DNA of 34,203 nucleotides. It comes from an uncultured Eubacteriales bacterium (GTDB taxonomy: Bacteria; Bacillota; Clostridia; Peptostreptococcales; Anaerovoracaceae). Where the stretch lies: positions 1 to 34,203 of the forward strand of contig CACYQX010000018.1 in NCBI GenBank assembly GCA_902776725.1. Direction: 5' to 3'. The notes beneath the pieces are model-generated. The model did no database searches. It saw only the letters and a program-made list of their open reading frames with translations, and had not been told where the DNA came from. Below, piece by piece: positions 24,203-32,939 of this stretch; the first letter of the stretch is position 1, and every line of letters begins with the position of its first letter. A program made the position numbers and the translations under genes.

Positions 24203-25711
24203 TTACCTAATCGCATTCTGACTTGAGTCTCTCAGGATAACATCGTGCGCTCCGCCCTCTACGATTGAGGTTGCGGATACGAGTGTGAGTTTGGCCTTCT
24301 CCTGAAGTTCCTTGATTGACTGAGCACCGCAGTTACACATGGTCGCCTTCACTTTGTTAAGGCTGAGCTGTACGTTGTCGTGGAGCGGTCCCGCATAAGG
24401 TACGTATGAATCTACGCCTTCTTCAAACTTCATCTTGGAGTCGCCGCCCATATCGTAACGCTGCCAGTTTCGAGCGCGGTTGCTGCCCTCGCCCCAGTAC
24501 TCCTTGACATAGTTTCCGTTTATGTTCAGTCTCAGCGTCGGAGATTCATCAAATCTCGCAAAATATCTACCGAGCATGATAAAGTCCGCACCCATCGCAA
24601 GCGCAAGCGTCATATGATAGTCGTAAACGATTCCGCCGTCCGAACAGATTGGAATATATACTCCCGTCTCCTCAAAGTATTCGTTTCTGGCCTTTGCAAC
24701 TTCTATTACGGCTGAAGCCTGTCCGCGGCCTATACCCTTCTGCTCGCGCGTGATGCAGATCGATCCTCCGCCGATACCTATCTTAACAAAGTCCGCGCCA
24801 CAGTCCGCAAGGTATCTGAAACCTTCTGCGTCAACTACGTTTCCGGCACCGACCTTTACGGTGTCGCCGTACTTTGCTCTTATCCAATCGATTGTATCCT
24901 TCTGCCATTCGGAATAGCCCTCTGATGAATCGATGCAGAGAACATCTGCTCCCGCCTCTACGAGCGCAGGAACCCTTTCCTCGTAGTCACGGCTGTTAAT
25001 TCCGGCACCGACCACATATCTCTTGTGATCGTCGAGAAGCTCGTTCGGATTGGACTTGTGGTTATCGTAGTCCTTTCTGAAAACAAAATATGTAAGGCGC
25101 TGATTCTTATCTATGATTGGAAGTGCATTCAGTTTATAGTCCCAGAGAATATCGTTCGCCTCGGAGAGCGTAACACCGTCCTCCGCGTATACGAGCTTTT
25201 CAAATGGAGTCATGAATTCGCTTATCTTTGTTGCCGGATCCATACGGCTTACACGGTAGTCACGGCTTGTAACGATACCGAGAATCTTTCCGTCCGGGGT
25301 TCCGTCTTCCGTAATCGCAATTGTGGAATGACCCTGCTTTGCCTTGAGTTCCAAAACATCCTTAAGAGTCTGATCCGGTCTAAGATTGCTGTCGCTCTTT
25401 ACAAAGCCCGCCTTATATGATTTTACGCGCCTAATCATCTCGGCCTGGTCCTCCACCGGCTGAGATCCATATATAAAGGAAATTCCGCCTTCCTTTGCAA
25501 GTGCAACCGCCATTGTGTCATTCGATACGGCCTGCATGACCGCAGACACCAGCGGAATATTCGCGGAGAGCGGAGACTCCTCGCCCTTCTTAAACTTTAC
25601 TATTGGGGTCTTTAGGCTCACGGTTTCAACAAGGCAATCCTTTCCGGTATATCCCGGAAGAAGCAGATATTCGTTGAATGTGCGCGATGGTTCATTGATA
25701 AACTGGGCCAT
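24203..25711 (-). CDS. guaB: IMP dehydrogenase
   Basis: A 502-residue enzyme oxidising IMP to XMP with NAD+, the committed step to guanine nucleotides. The catalytic loop reads [15 protein letters not shown] with the nucleophile Cys319. The phosphate-binding segment [27 protein letters not shown] and the flap (about NRARNWQRY and [13 protein letters not shown]) are present. Two CBS motifs lie at about 110-220. The active-site loop carries I-T-R after the Cys instead of the commoner T-T-R, and GGGS in place of GPGS, a variant form. AAAGGAG lies 7 bases before the ATG. The gene has its own promoter and terminator and is not linked to guaA. Confidence 0.95.
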   Translation of the reverse strand: MAQFINEPSRTFNEYLLLPGYTGKDCLVETVSLKTPIVKFKKGEESPLSANIPLVSAVMQAVSNDTMAVALAKEGGISFIYGSQPVEDQAEMIRRVKSYKAGFVKSDSNLRPDQTLKDVLELKAKQGHSTIAITEDGTPDGKILGIVTSRDYRVSRMDPATKISEFMTPFEKLVYAEDGVTLSEANDILWDYKLNALPIIDKNQRLTYFVFRKDYDNHKSNPNELLDDHKRYVVGAGINSRDYEERVPALVEAGADVLCIDSSEGYSEWQKDTIDWIRAKYGDTVKVGAGNVVDAEGFRYLADCGADFVKIGIGGGSICITREQKGIGRGQASAVIEVAKARNEYFEETGVYIPICSDGGIVYDYHMTLALAMGADFIMLGRYFARFDESPTLRLNINGNYVKEYWGEGSNRARNWQRYDMGGDSKMKFEEGVDSYVPYAGPLHDNVQLSLNKVKATMCNCGAQSIKELQEKAKLTLVSATSIVEGGAHDVILRDSSQNAIR

Positions 25712-25759
25712 TTTGATTCTCCTTTTTGATCAGCGCGTAGAGATTAAAAAATTTTTAAC

Positions 25760-25788
25760 ATTATGATACAAAAACCGCTGTGCGTCAA
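25760..25788 (-). promoter_or_regulatory. Promoter of guaB
   Basis: On the minus strand TTGACG (25783-25788), 17 bases, then CATAAT (25760-25765): five of six matches in each hexamer. The leader is about 45 bases and has an AT-rich, symmetric AAAAATTTTTT segment. No riboswitch-like structure was noticed. Confidence 0.75.
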
Positions 25789-25804
25789 GTGATGCGCGGC
25801 ATTA

Positions 25805-27433
25805 TTATGTGCGCAGTTTAAATGTCTTCGGCGCCAGATAATATGCGAGCACGCAGGCCACGATGCTGTATATTATTCCGAACACCGCGGTGAATATACC
25901 AAAGGCCATCGACGGCACCTCTATCTGAATCATCATATAACAAACCAGGTATGTCGCACCCATTATAATCGGATAGGTGCCGCTCTTCACCTCGGTATTT
26001 ACGTTAAACGGCTGGAGCAGATAATACATTACAAGGTAGTGCACCGAGAAGAATACTCCGAGCGCAAGCACAGAAACTATGAGCACCAAATAGTAAATGG
26101 GTTTCTCCGGTCCTCCCGAGAGGAAGAGAAGAAGCGCAAGCCCCGCAGCCAGAATTCCCGCGGGCAGCATATTTACTTTGGAAATCTCAAAGAGCCTCAG
26201 CTTGAACAGTTTCAGTATATTGCTTCCCTTTCTGTATATCGGATATGTGAGAAGGCTGTGGTCGCAATTGCTGAACAGCGCGCGAGTGTAGTTCTGTCCT
26301 TTGTTGATTGCATACATGCCGAACGCAACAAATCTGAGCTGCGTGGTTATTACCAGGTTCATGCCCTCTTTTGCCTCGGGTATGATTAACATCATAACTG
26401 CTGCTATCACTATTAACGTAAGAAGAACAACTGCCGTATTTCTGGACGAACGCCAAAGTATCTTTCTATGTCTCTTAACAAAGAGCTCGTTCAGGAATTC
26501 AAATCCTTTTTTGTTGCTCGTTACGACGGTCTTATCATCTATCTTGTTTCTATCAAGCGAAGCCACCTGCTCCTGAGCCATCGTCTGTAACTCCAAAAAC
26601 TCCGTAATGCCCTTTTGATACATTTTGCGATAGTTCTTGAAATTGCGCAGGATAAAGAGAGAAACTATTCCCCCGACTATACCGAGCGCCATTATTATGA
26701 GCGATACACCAACCGGCATTACAAAGCCGAACCCCGCCGGAAGATAGGCTGCCAAAAATACTGCACCTATTACAAAGCTCTTTACGTAATCTCTAAGGGT
26801 ACTCTCTCCCTTAAAGGCCAAGAATCTTCTCGGCGCCTTTTCTTCTCCTTTTGCGAGCGATCTATCGTAGAGTTTTACGCTTATCGCGGAAGCGATGAGC
26901 TTAACCGAAACGACAAAGAGCGGAATCAGAAGCGCATGCCAAATCGGCGCGTCCACTATGATTGCTCCTACGATTCCTACCGCGAGGAACCCCAAGAAGA
27001 ATCTTAAGAGAAGATACGCGTAATTTGATATCGCGTGTTTCTTTGCATCCATGCGGAGTAGGAACACCGCATAGTATTTATCCATGCTTCCCGTAAAGAA
27101 GTCGTTATTGGTAATACCGCCGACGATTGTCAGAACTATGAACACCTGAAGCACCACATTCCACTCCGGCACCACGGGATCATCAAGTTTAAAGAAATGA
27201 AGGGATGTCGGAAGCGCGATAAACAGCGCCACATAGACAAACTTCCAAAGGAATGTCGTGATGAGTTCCTTAAGTATCGAAAGCACCGTAAGAAGCGCCT
27301 TTAACCAGCTCAGCGTATAGAGCTTATCCGAAAGAATCCTTTTGAGACCCGGAATCGCCTTGAGCGCATAGATAAAGGTGTTCACGCTATATGTCATTTT
27401 TAAGTGAAGAGATTTTATGAGAGTATCAAACAT
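25805..27433 (-). CDS. ABC exporter membrane component
   Basis: A 542-residue membrane protein with about 12 hydrophobic segments and a central soluble loop (about residues 280-330). It has no ATPase motif. It follows an ABC ATPase gene by 9 bases, so it is most likely the membrane partner of an ABC-2-like exporter. I see no recognised permease signature and no identifiable substrate. GGTGG lies about 4 bases before the ATG. The C-terminus LAPKTFKLRT is cytoplasmic by positive charge. A downstream alternative start (residue 13) would not change the topology. Confidence 0.75.
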   Translation of the reverse strand: MFDTLIKSLHLKMTYSVNTFIYALKAIPGLKRILSDKLYTLSWLKALLTVLSILKELITTFLWKFVYVALFIALPTSLHFFKLDDPVVPEWNVVLQVFIVLTIVGGITNNDFFTGSMDKYYAVFLLRMDAKKHAISNYAYLLLRFFLGFLAVGIVGAIIVDAPIWHALLIPLFVVSVKLIASAISVKLYDRSLAKGEEKAPRRFLAFKGESTLRDYVKSFVIGAVFLAAYLPAGFGFVMPVGVSLIIMALGIVGGIVSLFILRNFKNYRKMYQKGITEFLELQTMAQEQVASLDRNKIDDKTVVTSNKKGFEFLNELFVKRHRKILWRSSRNTAVVLLTLIVIAAVMMLIIPEAKEGMNLVITTQLRFVAFGMYAINKGQNYTRALFSNCDHSLLTYPIYRKGSNILKLFKLRLFEISKVNMLPAGILAAGLALLLFLSGGPEKPIYYLVLIVSVLALGVFFSVHYLVMYYLLQPFNVNTEVKSGTYPIIMGATYLVCYMMIQIEVPSMAFGIFTAVFGIIYSIVACVLAYYLAPKTFKLRT

Positions 27434-27442
27434 ATATCCACC

Positions 27443-28270
27443 CTATTTGCCCTGGTTCCACTTTCTGAGGTTCCATTTTGATTTGTTTTCTTCTGTCTCG
27501 TCACCCTCTGTGCGCTCTATGTTTTCCTCGCCTGCGACTATCAGATCCGGATCGACTTCAGCATCATCTTCCGTCTCGTCTTTAAGGAGTTCGATGATGC
27601 GCTCCTTAAATCCTTCGTTATCGAGAGCAGCGTGATCGACCGCCTCGAGTTTTCCCTTTGACAGAAGGACGATTTCGTCACAAAGGTCAACAGCAAGGTC
27701 TAGTATATGAGTCGAGAAGATTGTGATTCTTCCGTCCTTGAACCCGCGGAGAAGTTCCTTCATCTCTTCCGACACGACGACGTCCAATGAAGTAAGCGGC
27801 TCGTCCAGGAGGAAGAGCTTCGGCTTTGCAAGCATGTTTACGAGCATCTGCATCTTGTTCTTCATGCCGTGCGAATAATTCTTCATGAGCTTATCCGCGT
27901 CTTTTCCCGAAAGCCTTACGAGGTTAAAATACCCTTCCGCGTCGGCGATGTTTCCCGCCTCCTCGTTTATCTCAAGGAAGAACTTAAGGAACTCTCTTCC
28001 CGTCAGGAATTCAGGAACATTCGGCGTTGAAAGAACATAGCCTATATCCTCCGGCATTACGTCTCTCACCATACCATTCTCTTCAAGATAGAACTCGCCG
28101 TAGTTATACGGAATCTCGCCGCTTATGCAGTTAAAGAGCGTGGTCTTACCGGATCCGTTACGTCCGAGAAGTCCGTAAATCTTGCCCTCTTCAAATTCAA
28201 AACTTGCTCCGTCCAATACCGGAAGCTCTTTTCCATAACTCTTGACTACATCCTTGATGATAAATTTCAT
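27443..28270 (-). CDS. ABC transporter ATP-binding protein
   Basis: A 275-residue ATPase. Walker A GRNGSGKT is at 36-43, the signature NYSHGMKNK at 131-139 (in place of LSGGQ), Walker B LFLLDEP at 152-158 with Glu157, and the H-loop STH at 186-188. The C-terminal 45 residues are strongly acidic (DETEDDAEVDPDL, GDETEENK) and end in a basic Trp/Lys tail, an extension not needed for ATPase function. It overlaps the LysR gene by 4 bases (ATGA) and precedes the membrane component, giving an operon LysR - ATPase - membrane protein. It powers the exporter from the cytoplasm. Confidence 0.9.
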   Translation of the reverse strand: MKFIIKDVVKSYGKELPVLDGASFEFEEGKIYGLLGRNGSGKTTLFNCISGEIPYNYGEFYLEENGMVRDVMPEDIGYVLSTPNVPEFLTGREFLKFFLEINEEAGNIADAEGYFNLVRLSGKDADKLMKNYSHGMKNKMQMLVNMLAKPKLFLLDEPLTSLDVVVSEEMKELLRGFKDGRITIFSTHILDLAVDLCDEIVLLSKGKLEAVDHAALDNEGFKERIIELLKDETEDDAEVDPDLIVAGEENIERTEGDETEENKSKWNLRKWNQGK

Positions 28271-29217
28271 ATGTGGCTCCTTTTGATTTCTTCTATTCCT
28301 TCCTTGCAGGTTTCCATGAACTTTGTTGCAGTATTTGGAAGGTAATGCTCAGGCATATTCGCTATGACTAGCGTTCCCGTTGTCTTCTTATCCTTTATCG
28401 GGAAAAACTCGACATCCGCATCCTTCACGTTCTTCTCCGGCATCGCCCACATGAAGAGCTCAGGATATACCGTGATTCCCATTCCCTTTGACGCGAGAGC
28501 AAAAGCCGTCTCCGTGTTCTCCGTCTCAAGCACTATATTCGGTGAGAACTTGATTCTCTCCATATATTCGTCGAGCATAGCGCGAACGCGGTTTCCCTTT
28601 TTGAGAAGTATAAACGGAAGCTCCTTGAAGAGTCTCACGTCCGGATTCTTGCGGCACTCGGACACTATGCGTTTCATATCTTGGCCGTAATGCTCTTTCA
28701 GGAGTTTCTTTGGAACAATCAAGAAGAGTCGTTCCTTGGTGAGCTCCGTATAAGTCGCACCCTCTATCGATAGCGGAAGAAAATCTATCATGAGGTCCAG
28801 GCTTCCGCGCCTTAGAGCGTTCTCCATCTCCGCCGAGTTCTCTTCCACGAGTTTTACATCCACAAGCGGATACTCTGCTCTGAACTTTGGAAGAATCGAC
28901 GGAAGAATCGCTCGTCCGCAGGTATGGGATATCCCCACCCTGAGTTCACCTGCCTGGTTTTCCTTGACGTCGTCCACCATCTGATGGATCTGGCGCTCTA
29001 TATTTGCCATCTGGAGCGCATACTCGTAGAAGCGTTTCCCCGCATAAGTAAGAGAAAGAACGGGAGAGCGATTAAAGAGCTTCACTCCCAGTTCTTCCTC
29101 GAGTCTTGCGATATGGTTCGAAAGCGCCTGCTGAGAGATAAAGAGACGCTGCGCCGCATGCGTAATATTCATCTCCTCGACAGTCGCTATGTAGTAGTTT
29201 ATAGTGTTCAGATTCAT
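28267..29217 (-). CDS. LysR-family transcriptional regulator
   Basis: A 316-residue regulator. The N-terminal winged helix-turn-helix (about 1-60: INYYIATVEEMNITHAAQRLF, then SQQALSNHIARLEEELGVKLF) is the LysR signature. A linker helix and the periplasmic-binding-like effector domain follow (ELRVGISHTCGRAILPSILPKF, LMIDFLPLS). The effector is unknown. GGAG lies 9 bases before the ATG. It is the first gene of its operon and diverges from the kor genes. In this family regulators often control the divergent operon and themselves, and the intergenic region holds two inverted repeats. Possible targets are therefore both its own operon with the ABC exporter and korDABC. Confidence 0.93.
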   Translation of the reverse strand: MNLNTINYYIATVEEMNITHAAQRLFISQQALSNHIARLEEELGVKLFNRSPVLSLTYAGKRFYEYALQMANIERQIHQMVDDVKENQAGELRVGISHTCGRAILPSILPKFRAEYPLVDVKLVEENSAEMENALRRGSLDLMIDFLPLSIEGATYTELTKERLFLIVPKKLLKEHYGQDMKRIVSECRKNPDVRLFKELPFILLKKGNRVRAMLDEYMERIKFSPNIVLETENTETAFALASKGMGITVYPELFMWAMPEKNVKDADVEFFPIKDKKTTGTLVIANMPEHYLPNTATKFMETCKEGIEEIKRSHI

Positions 29218-29236
29218 GCGCTGTTTCTCCGTGTTT

Positions 29237-29254
29237 TATGGGGAAATTCCCATA
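29237..29254. promoter_or_regulatory. Inverted repeat TATGGG-N6-CCCATA
   Basis: An 18-bp inverted repeat (6-bp arms, spacer GAAATT) between the -10 elements and the LysR start codon. Its dyad length is in the range of LysR-type boxes, but its downstream position also fits a repressor site. Confidence 0.4.
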
Positions 29255-29277
29255 GCAATATTATAGCACCGCCCATA

Positions 29278-29306
29278 ATTATACCACAACAAAATTGTTG
29301 TGCCAC
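29278..29306 (-). promoter_or_regulatory. Candidate LysR-operon promoter
   Basis: On the minus strand GTGGCA (29301-29306), 17 bases, then TATAAT (29278-29283). A second TATAAT at 29260-29265 has TTGTGG 18 bases upstream. Either could serve the LysR-ABC operon. Confidence 0.45.
29285..29302. promoter_or_regulatory. Inverted repeat CACAACAA-N2-TTGTTGTG
   Basis: A perfect inverted repeat with 8-bp arms lies within the -35/-10 spacer of the candidate LysR promoter and about 95 bases upstream of the korD ribosome site. This is the expected place for an autoregulatory and divergent-activation site. It contains T-N11-A steps. Confidence 0.5.
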
Positions 29307-29396
29307 CGCCAAATTATTTAATGTTTTTAATGTAGCACATATAAGAGTAGTATTCTTTTTGTAGAATAATACAAAACTATGGTTTTTGGAGGGAAT

Positions 29397-29609
29397 ATGC
29401 CTGAAAAAGCAAAGAGAGACAAGAGTCTCCTAACTGTTGATCCCACCTGGTGCAAAGGCTGCGGAATCTGCGTTGAATTCTGCCCCATGAACGTGCTCAA
29501 CCTTGTGGACGAAAAAATCAATATCAATTCCAGAGAAGATTGTGTCGCCTGCGGAATGTGCGAGAGCCTCTGCCCCGATTATGCAATCTGGTTTAAGGAG
29601 GAGGAATAA
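29397..29609 (+). CDS. korD: Ferredoxin-type subunit of 2-oxoacid:ferredoxin oxidoreductase
   Basis: A 70-residue protein with two 4Fe-4S motifs: C19-x2-C22-x2-C25-x3-C29 (CKGCGICVEFC) and C49-x2-C52-x2-C55-x3-C59 (CVACGMCESLC). It carries electrons from the alpha/beta core to ferredoxin. GGAGG lies 4 bases before the ATG at 29397; the earlier in-frame ATG at 29379 is rejected because the ribosome site would be inside the coding region. The stop is one base before the korA start, so translation is coupled. Confidence 0.92.
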   Translation: MPEKAKRDKSLLTVDPTWCKGCGICVEFCPMNVLNLVDEKININSREDCVACGMCESLCPDYAIWFKEEE

Positions 29610-29610
29610 G

Positions 29611-30744
29611 ATGGCCAAGGTTTTAATGCAAGGAAACGAAGCCTGCGTTGAAGGCGCCATCGCTGCCGGACTTAAATTCTACGCAGGATACCCAATCACA
29701 CCATCCACGGAAATCGCAGAAGGCTGTGCCAAGAGACTTCCGCAGGTTGGCGGACATTTTGTTCAGATGGAAGACGAGCTCGCCTCTATGGCGGCAATAA
29801 TAGGAGCAAGCGCAACAGGCGCCAAGAGCATGACGGCAACGAGCGGCCCGGGATTCTCTCTTAAGCAGGAGAACATAGGCTACGCATGCCTCGCAGAGGT
29901 TCCATGCGTCATAGTTGACGTTCAGCGCTGCGGCCCTTCAACAGGACTTCCCACCTCACCTTCACAGGGCGACTATATGCAGGCGCGTTGGGGAACTCAC
30001 GGAGACCATCCGGTAATCGCAATTTCGCCTGCAACAGTAACCGAATCATATATGCTTGCAATCAGAGCCTTTAATCTGAGCGAGAAATACAGAACGCCGG
30101 TAATCTTTCTAATGGACGAAATCGTCGGCCATATGAGAGAAGGAATTGACATCCCCTCGCCCGACGAAATCGAAATCATAAACAGAAGAGAAGCCGGAAA
30201 CCTAGGCGCATATAAATTTGCTTATCGCGTTCCTGAAGGAAAAATCTCTCTCGGACTCAAGCCATTCGGCGAGGGTTCCAGATACAATATGACGGGCCTC
30301 ATGCACGACTATGCAGGCTTCCCCGACAATTCGCCGGAGGACGCTGCTGAGCTCATGAACCGCATTATGGACAAGATCAACGATCACCTTGACGACATCC
30401 TTGATACTGAAGAGTATCTCCTGGACGATGCCGAGTATGCGGTTGTATGCTTTGGTGGAACGACAAGAGCGGTTCGCGATGCCGTTGATGAAGCTAGAGC
30501 CTCCGGAATCAAGGTCGGCATGTGGAGACCAAAAACCGTTTGGCCCTTCCCCGAAGAAGACCTTCGCAAGCTCAAGGACAGACTCAAAGGCATCCTAATG
30601 GTTGAACATAATTACGGTCAGATGCTTCTGGAAGTCCAGCGCTGCGTAGAGGGAAAAATCCCCGTAAAGTTCATCGGAAGAATTGACGGAACCGTAATTC
30701 CGCCATCCGAGATTCTGGACAAGATCAAAGAAATGAATGCGTAA
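29611..30744 (+). CDS. korA: 2-oxoacid:ferredoxin oxidoreductase alpha subunit
   Basis: A 377-residue subunit of the cytoplasmic complex that oxidatively decarboxylates a 2-oxoacid (2-oxoglutarate or a branched-chain oxoacid) to an acyl-CoA, reducing ferredoxin. The start MAKVLMQGNEACVEGAIAAG leads to YAGYPITPSTEI, TATSGPGFSLKQENIGYACLAEVPCV and GPSTGLPTSPSQGD, the classic KorA/OorA pattern. The C-terminal transketolase-like domain begins about residue 270. GGAGGAGG precedes the ATG. The gene is followed at 15 bases by korB. Substrate specificity between 2-oxoglutarate and 2-oxoisovalerate is not resolved from sequence alone. Confidence 0.94.
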   Translation: MAKVLMQGNEACVEGAIAAGLKFYAGYPITPSTEIAEGCAKRLPQVGGHFVQMEDELASMAAIIGASATGAKSMTATSGPGFSLKQENIGYACLAEVPCVIVDVQRCGPSTGLPTSPSQGDYMQARWGTHGDHPVIAISPATVTESYMLAIRAFNLSEKYRTPVIFLMDEIVGHMREGIDIPSPDEIEIINRREAGNLGAYKFAYRVPEGKISLGLKPFGEGSRYNMTGLMHDYAGFPDNSPEDAAELMNRIMDKINDHLDDILDTEEYLLDDAEYAVVCFGGTTRAVRDAVDEARASGIKVGMWRPKTVWPFPEEDLRKLKDRLKGILMVEHNYGQMLLEVQRCVEGKIPVKFIGRIDGTVIPPSEILDKIKEMNA

Positions 30745-30759
30745 CGCGGAGGTAAAGAG

Positions 30760-31608
30760 ATGCCAAGTAATCTGATATATGAATATTTAAGAATAGATCA
30801 CCTTCCGCATATCTGGTGCGCAGGCTGCGGAAACGGAACGCTCACAAGAGACCTCGTAGTTGCGCTTGACGATTTGATTAACGACGATACAAATGATATT
30901 ACGAGAGACAATGTGGTAATCGTTTCGGGTATAGGATGCTCATCAAGAGCCGCGGGCTATATGGACTTTTCTTCAATCCATACCACCCACGGAAGAGCTA
31001 TCGCCTTTGCCACGGGAATCAAAATAGCAAAGCCAGAGCTTCACGTAATAGTTGTTACGGGTGACGGCGACTGCTCCGCAATCGGAGGAAACCATTTGAT
31101 TCACGCCGCAAGAAGAAACCTGGACCTCACCGTCCTCGTTTATAACAATACCATCTACGGAATGACGGGCGGACAGTACTCCCCCACCACTCCGCAGCAC
31201 GACTATGCGACAACCGCACCCTATGGAGTAATTGACAGGACGTTCAATATTGCGGAACTCGCAGCGGGTGCAGGCGCATCCTTCACCGCTGTAGGCGACG
31301 TATTCCACACTGCGGAGACAATTAAGCAGATCAAAAAAGGAATTCTGCACCACGGATTCTCCTTGATAGAATGTCACTCCACCTGCCCCACCTACTACGG
31401 AAGGAAGAATAAGAAGGGCGATGCTGTGGAAATGCTGAAAGTTCAGAAAGAGATGGGCATGAGTAAAGCTGCCTACGACAAGCTCAGCGACGAGGAAAAG
31501 GAAAAGCACTACCCCATCGGAACTTTGACCGAATACGATTATCCTGAGTTCACGGATCTCTATGACGAGATTATAAAGGCTGCGCAAGCAGACGCTGCGG
31601 GCAAATAG
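30760..31608 (+). CDS. korB: 2-oxoacid:ferredoxin oxidoreductase beta subunit (TPP-binding)
   Basis: A 282-residue catalytic subunit. The TPP/Mg2+ motif GDGDCSAIGGNHLIHAARRN begins at residue 101 and closes with YNN at 128-130. Cysteines C20, C23, C60 and C209 (in CAGC, GIGCSS and CPTYYG) should hold a 4Fe-4S cluster near the thiamine cofactor. GGAGG lies 7 bases upstream of the ATG. The length is typical of KorB/OorB. It follows korA and precedes korC in an operon. Confidence 0.95.
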   Translation: MPSNLIYEYLRIDHLPHIWCAGCGNGTLTRDLVVALDDLINDDTNDITRDNVVIVSGIGCSSRAAGYMDFSSIHTTHGRAIAFATGIKIAKPELHVIVVTGDGDCSAIGGNHLIHAARRNLDLTVLVYNNTIYGMTGGQYSPTTPQHDYATTAPYGVIDRTFNIAELAAGAGASFTAVGDVFHTAETIKQIKKGILHHGFSLIECHSTCPTYYGRKNKKGDAVEMLKVQKEMGMSKAAYDKLSDEEKEKHYPIGTLTEYDYPEFTDLYDEIIKAAQADAAGK

Positions 31609-31620
31609 CGAGGTGAATTT

Positions 31621-32184
31621 ATGAGTAAAGACAGATACGAAATACGCCTCACAGGATCAGGCGGACAGGGTGTAATCATGGCAAGCGTAATACTTGCCGA
31701 AGCCGCAATCATTCAGGGCAAGAACGCCATTCAGTCCCAGTCATACGGACCCGAAGCCCGCGGAGGCACAAGCAAAGCGGAGACAATAATCGGCGAGAAC
31801 GAACTTTGGTATTCCAAGGTAAACAATCCAAATTTTCTGCTGGCGCTCACACAGGCGTCGCTGGATAAATACATCGGCAATATCGCAGACGATGCGATCG
31901 TGCTGATAGATTCATCGCTAACAATGCCGGAAGGCTTTACTGATGGTAATGCCAACGCAGACAAGCGCATCTATAGCCTTCCGATTCTGAAGACCGCGCG
32001 CGAAGACATCGGAAAACCGATGACTGCAAATATAGTTGCCGTCGGAGCGATTAACAGGCTCGCAAATTTATTTTCGGAAGAAGCCCTTCAGGAAGCGGTT
32101 AAGCGACATATACCGCGCGGCACAGAAGAACTGAATATGCGCGCCCTCTCCGCCGGAGAAGAACTTGCAAGCGCGGCGAAGTAA
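31621..32184 (+). CDS. korC: 2-oxoacid:ferredoxin oxidoreductase gamma subunit
   Basis: A 187-residue subunit beginning EIRLTGSGGQGVIMASVILA, the glycine-rich motif of KorC/OorC, followed by SQSYGPEARGGTSKAETII. It probably contributes to CoA binding and assembly of the complex. GAGGTGA precedes the ATG, and the gene starts 12 bases after korB. With korD, korA and korB it completes a four-subunit enzyme in the order ferredoxin-alpha-beta-gamma. Confidence 0.95.
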   Translation: MSKDRYEIRLTGSGGQGVIMASVILAEAAIIQGKNAIQSQSYGPEARGGTSKAETIIGENELWYSKVNNPNFLLALTQASLDKYIGNIADDAIVLIDSSLTMPEGFTDGNANADKRIYSLPILKTAREDIGKPMTANIVAVGAINRLANLFSEEALQEAVKRHIPRGTEELNMRALSAGEELASAAK

Positions 32185-32238
32185 GGAACAGTTTCAGGCG
32201 CATGCGAGCTAAGCTGCACGCAACATTTACATGTAACA

Positions 32239-32856
32239 ATGAACAATAACCGAACAAAAGACCTGACAACAATAGCACTGATGACCGCCATAACCGCCGT
32301 AATGGCACAGCTCGCCATTCCGATGCCCGGCGGCGTCCCAATGACATTACAAACCCTTGCCGTAACCTTGGCAGGGGTTATTTTGGGTCAGCAACGCGGC
32401 ACGATTTCAATGGTCGTTTATCTTTTGATCGGCGCTGTTGGTGTCCCCGTCTTCTCATCATTTACGGGCGGCGCCGGTGTGCTAATCGGTCCCACGGGCG
32501 GATTTCTCTGGTCATTCCCCGCGATGGCATTGATCATCGGCTACGGCGCGGATAAAGAAGTGTGCCGCACCGAGACCGCAAGCCGCGCCGCGAGCACAAG
32601 CCGCGCCGATACCGGCGCTGATAATACCGCGCGCACATATAAAAACGGCAGCCTCGGGTTTTGGTTCTTTATAATCCTCGGGACCGCCGTGAACTATTTT
32701 GTTGGAACAGCAGCATTCTGTTATTTAACCGGCGCAAATCTCTCCGCGGGAATCGCAGCCTGCGTAATCCCATTTATTCCGACAGCAATCATCAAAGCAC
32801 TTATCGGCGGCCTGCTCGGCCTTCGCATCAAATCCGCCCTGCGCAAGACGAGTTAA
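32239..32856 (+). CDS. bioY: Biotin transporter substrate-binding membrane protein (ECF-S, BioY)
   Basis: A 205-residue membrane protein with about six hydrophobic segments and BioY motifs (LAIPMPGGVPMTLQTLAVTLAG, GAVGVPVFSSFTGGAGVLIGPTGGF). It imports biotin with a shared ECF energising module. The segment at about 105-137 (TETASRAASTSRADTGADNT region) is a charged, low-complexity loop longer than usual between the middle helices. No clear ribosome site precedes the ATG. A 10-bp palindrome TTACATGTAA (32227-32236) sits there, ending two bases before the start. It follows korC by 54 bases without a terminator, so it may be co-transcribed. BirA-type operators were not seen. Confidence 0.9.
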   Translation: MNNNRTKDLTTIALMTAITAVMAQLAIPMPGGVPMTLQTLAVTLAGVILGQQRGTISMVVYLLIGAVGVPVFSSFTGGAGVLIGPTGGFLWSFPAMALIIGYGADKEVCRTETASRAASTSRADTGADNTARTYKNGSLGFWFFIILGTAVNYFVGTAAFCYLTGANLSAGIAACVIPFIPTAIIKALIGGLLGLRIKSALRKTS

Positions 32857-32890
32857 CGCGCCGTGCGGATCGCCACCAACATAAAACTTA

Positions 32891-32920
32891 AAAATCCCCG
32901 TGGAATTCCACGGGGATTTT
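32891..32920. terminator. Bidirectional terminator between bioY and the symporter gene
   Basis: A perfect 30-bp palindrome: AAAATCCCCGTGG and its complement around a central AATT, with A/T flanks that give a T-run on either strand. It separates two convergent genes. Confidence 0.9.
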
Positions 32921-32939
32921 AGTAATTCACAATGTCGCG

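Noticed and set aside
29325-29385. Promoter for korDABC
   Set aside because: TAGAAT and TATAAG candidates exist but none has a credible -35 at 16-18 bases, so none is reported as a feature.
30973-31587. A 204-codon minus-strand open frame
   Set aside because: Fully antisense to korB, without ribosome site or recognisable motif.
32185-32238. BirA operator before bioY
   Set aside because: No TTGTTAACC...GGTTAACAA-type dyad is seen; only the short palindrome TTACATGTAA.
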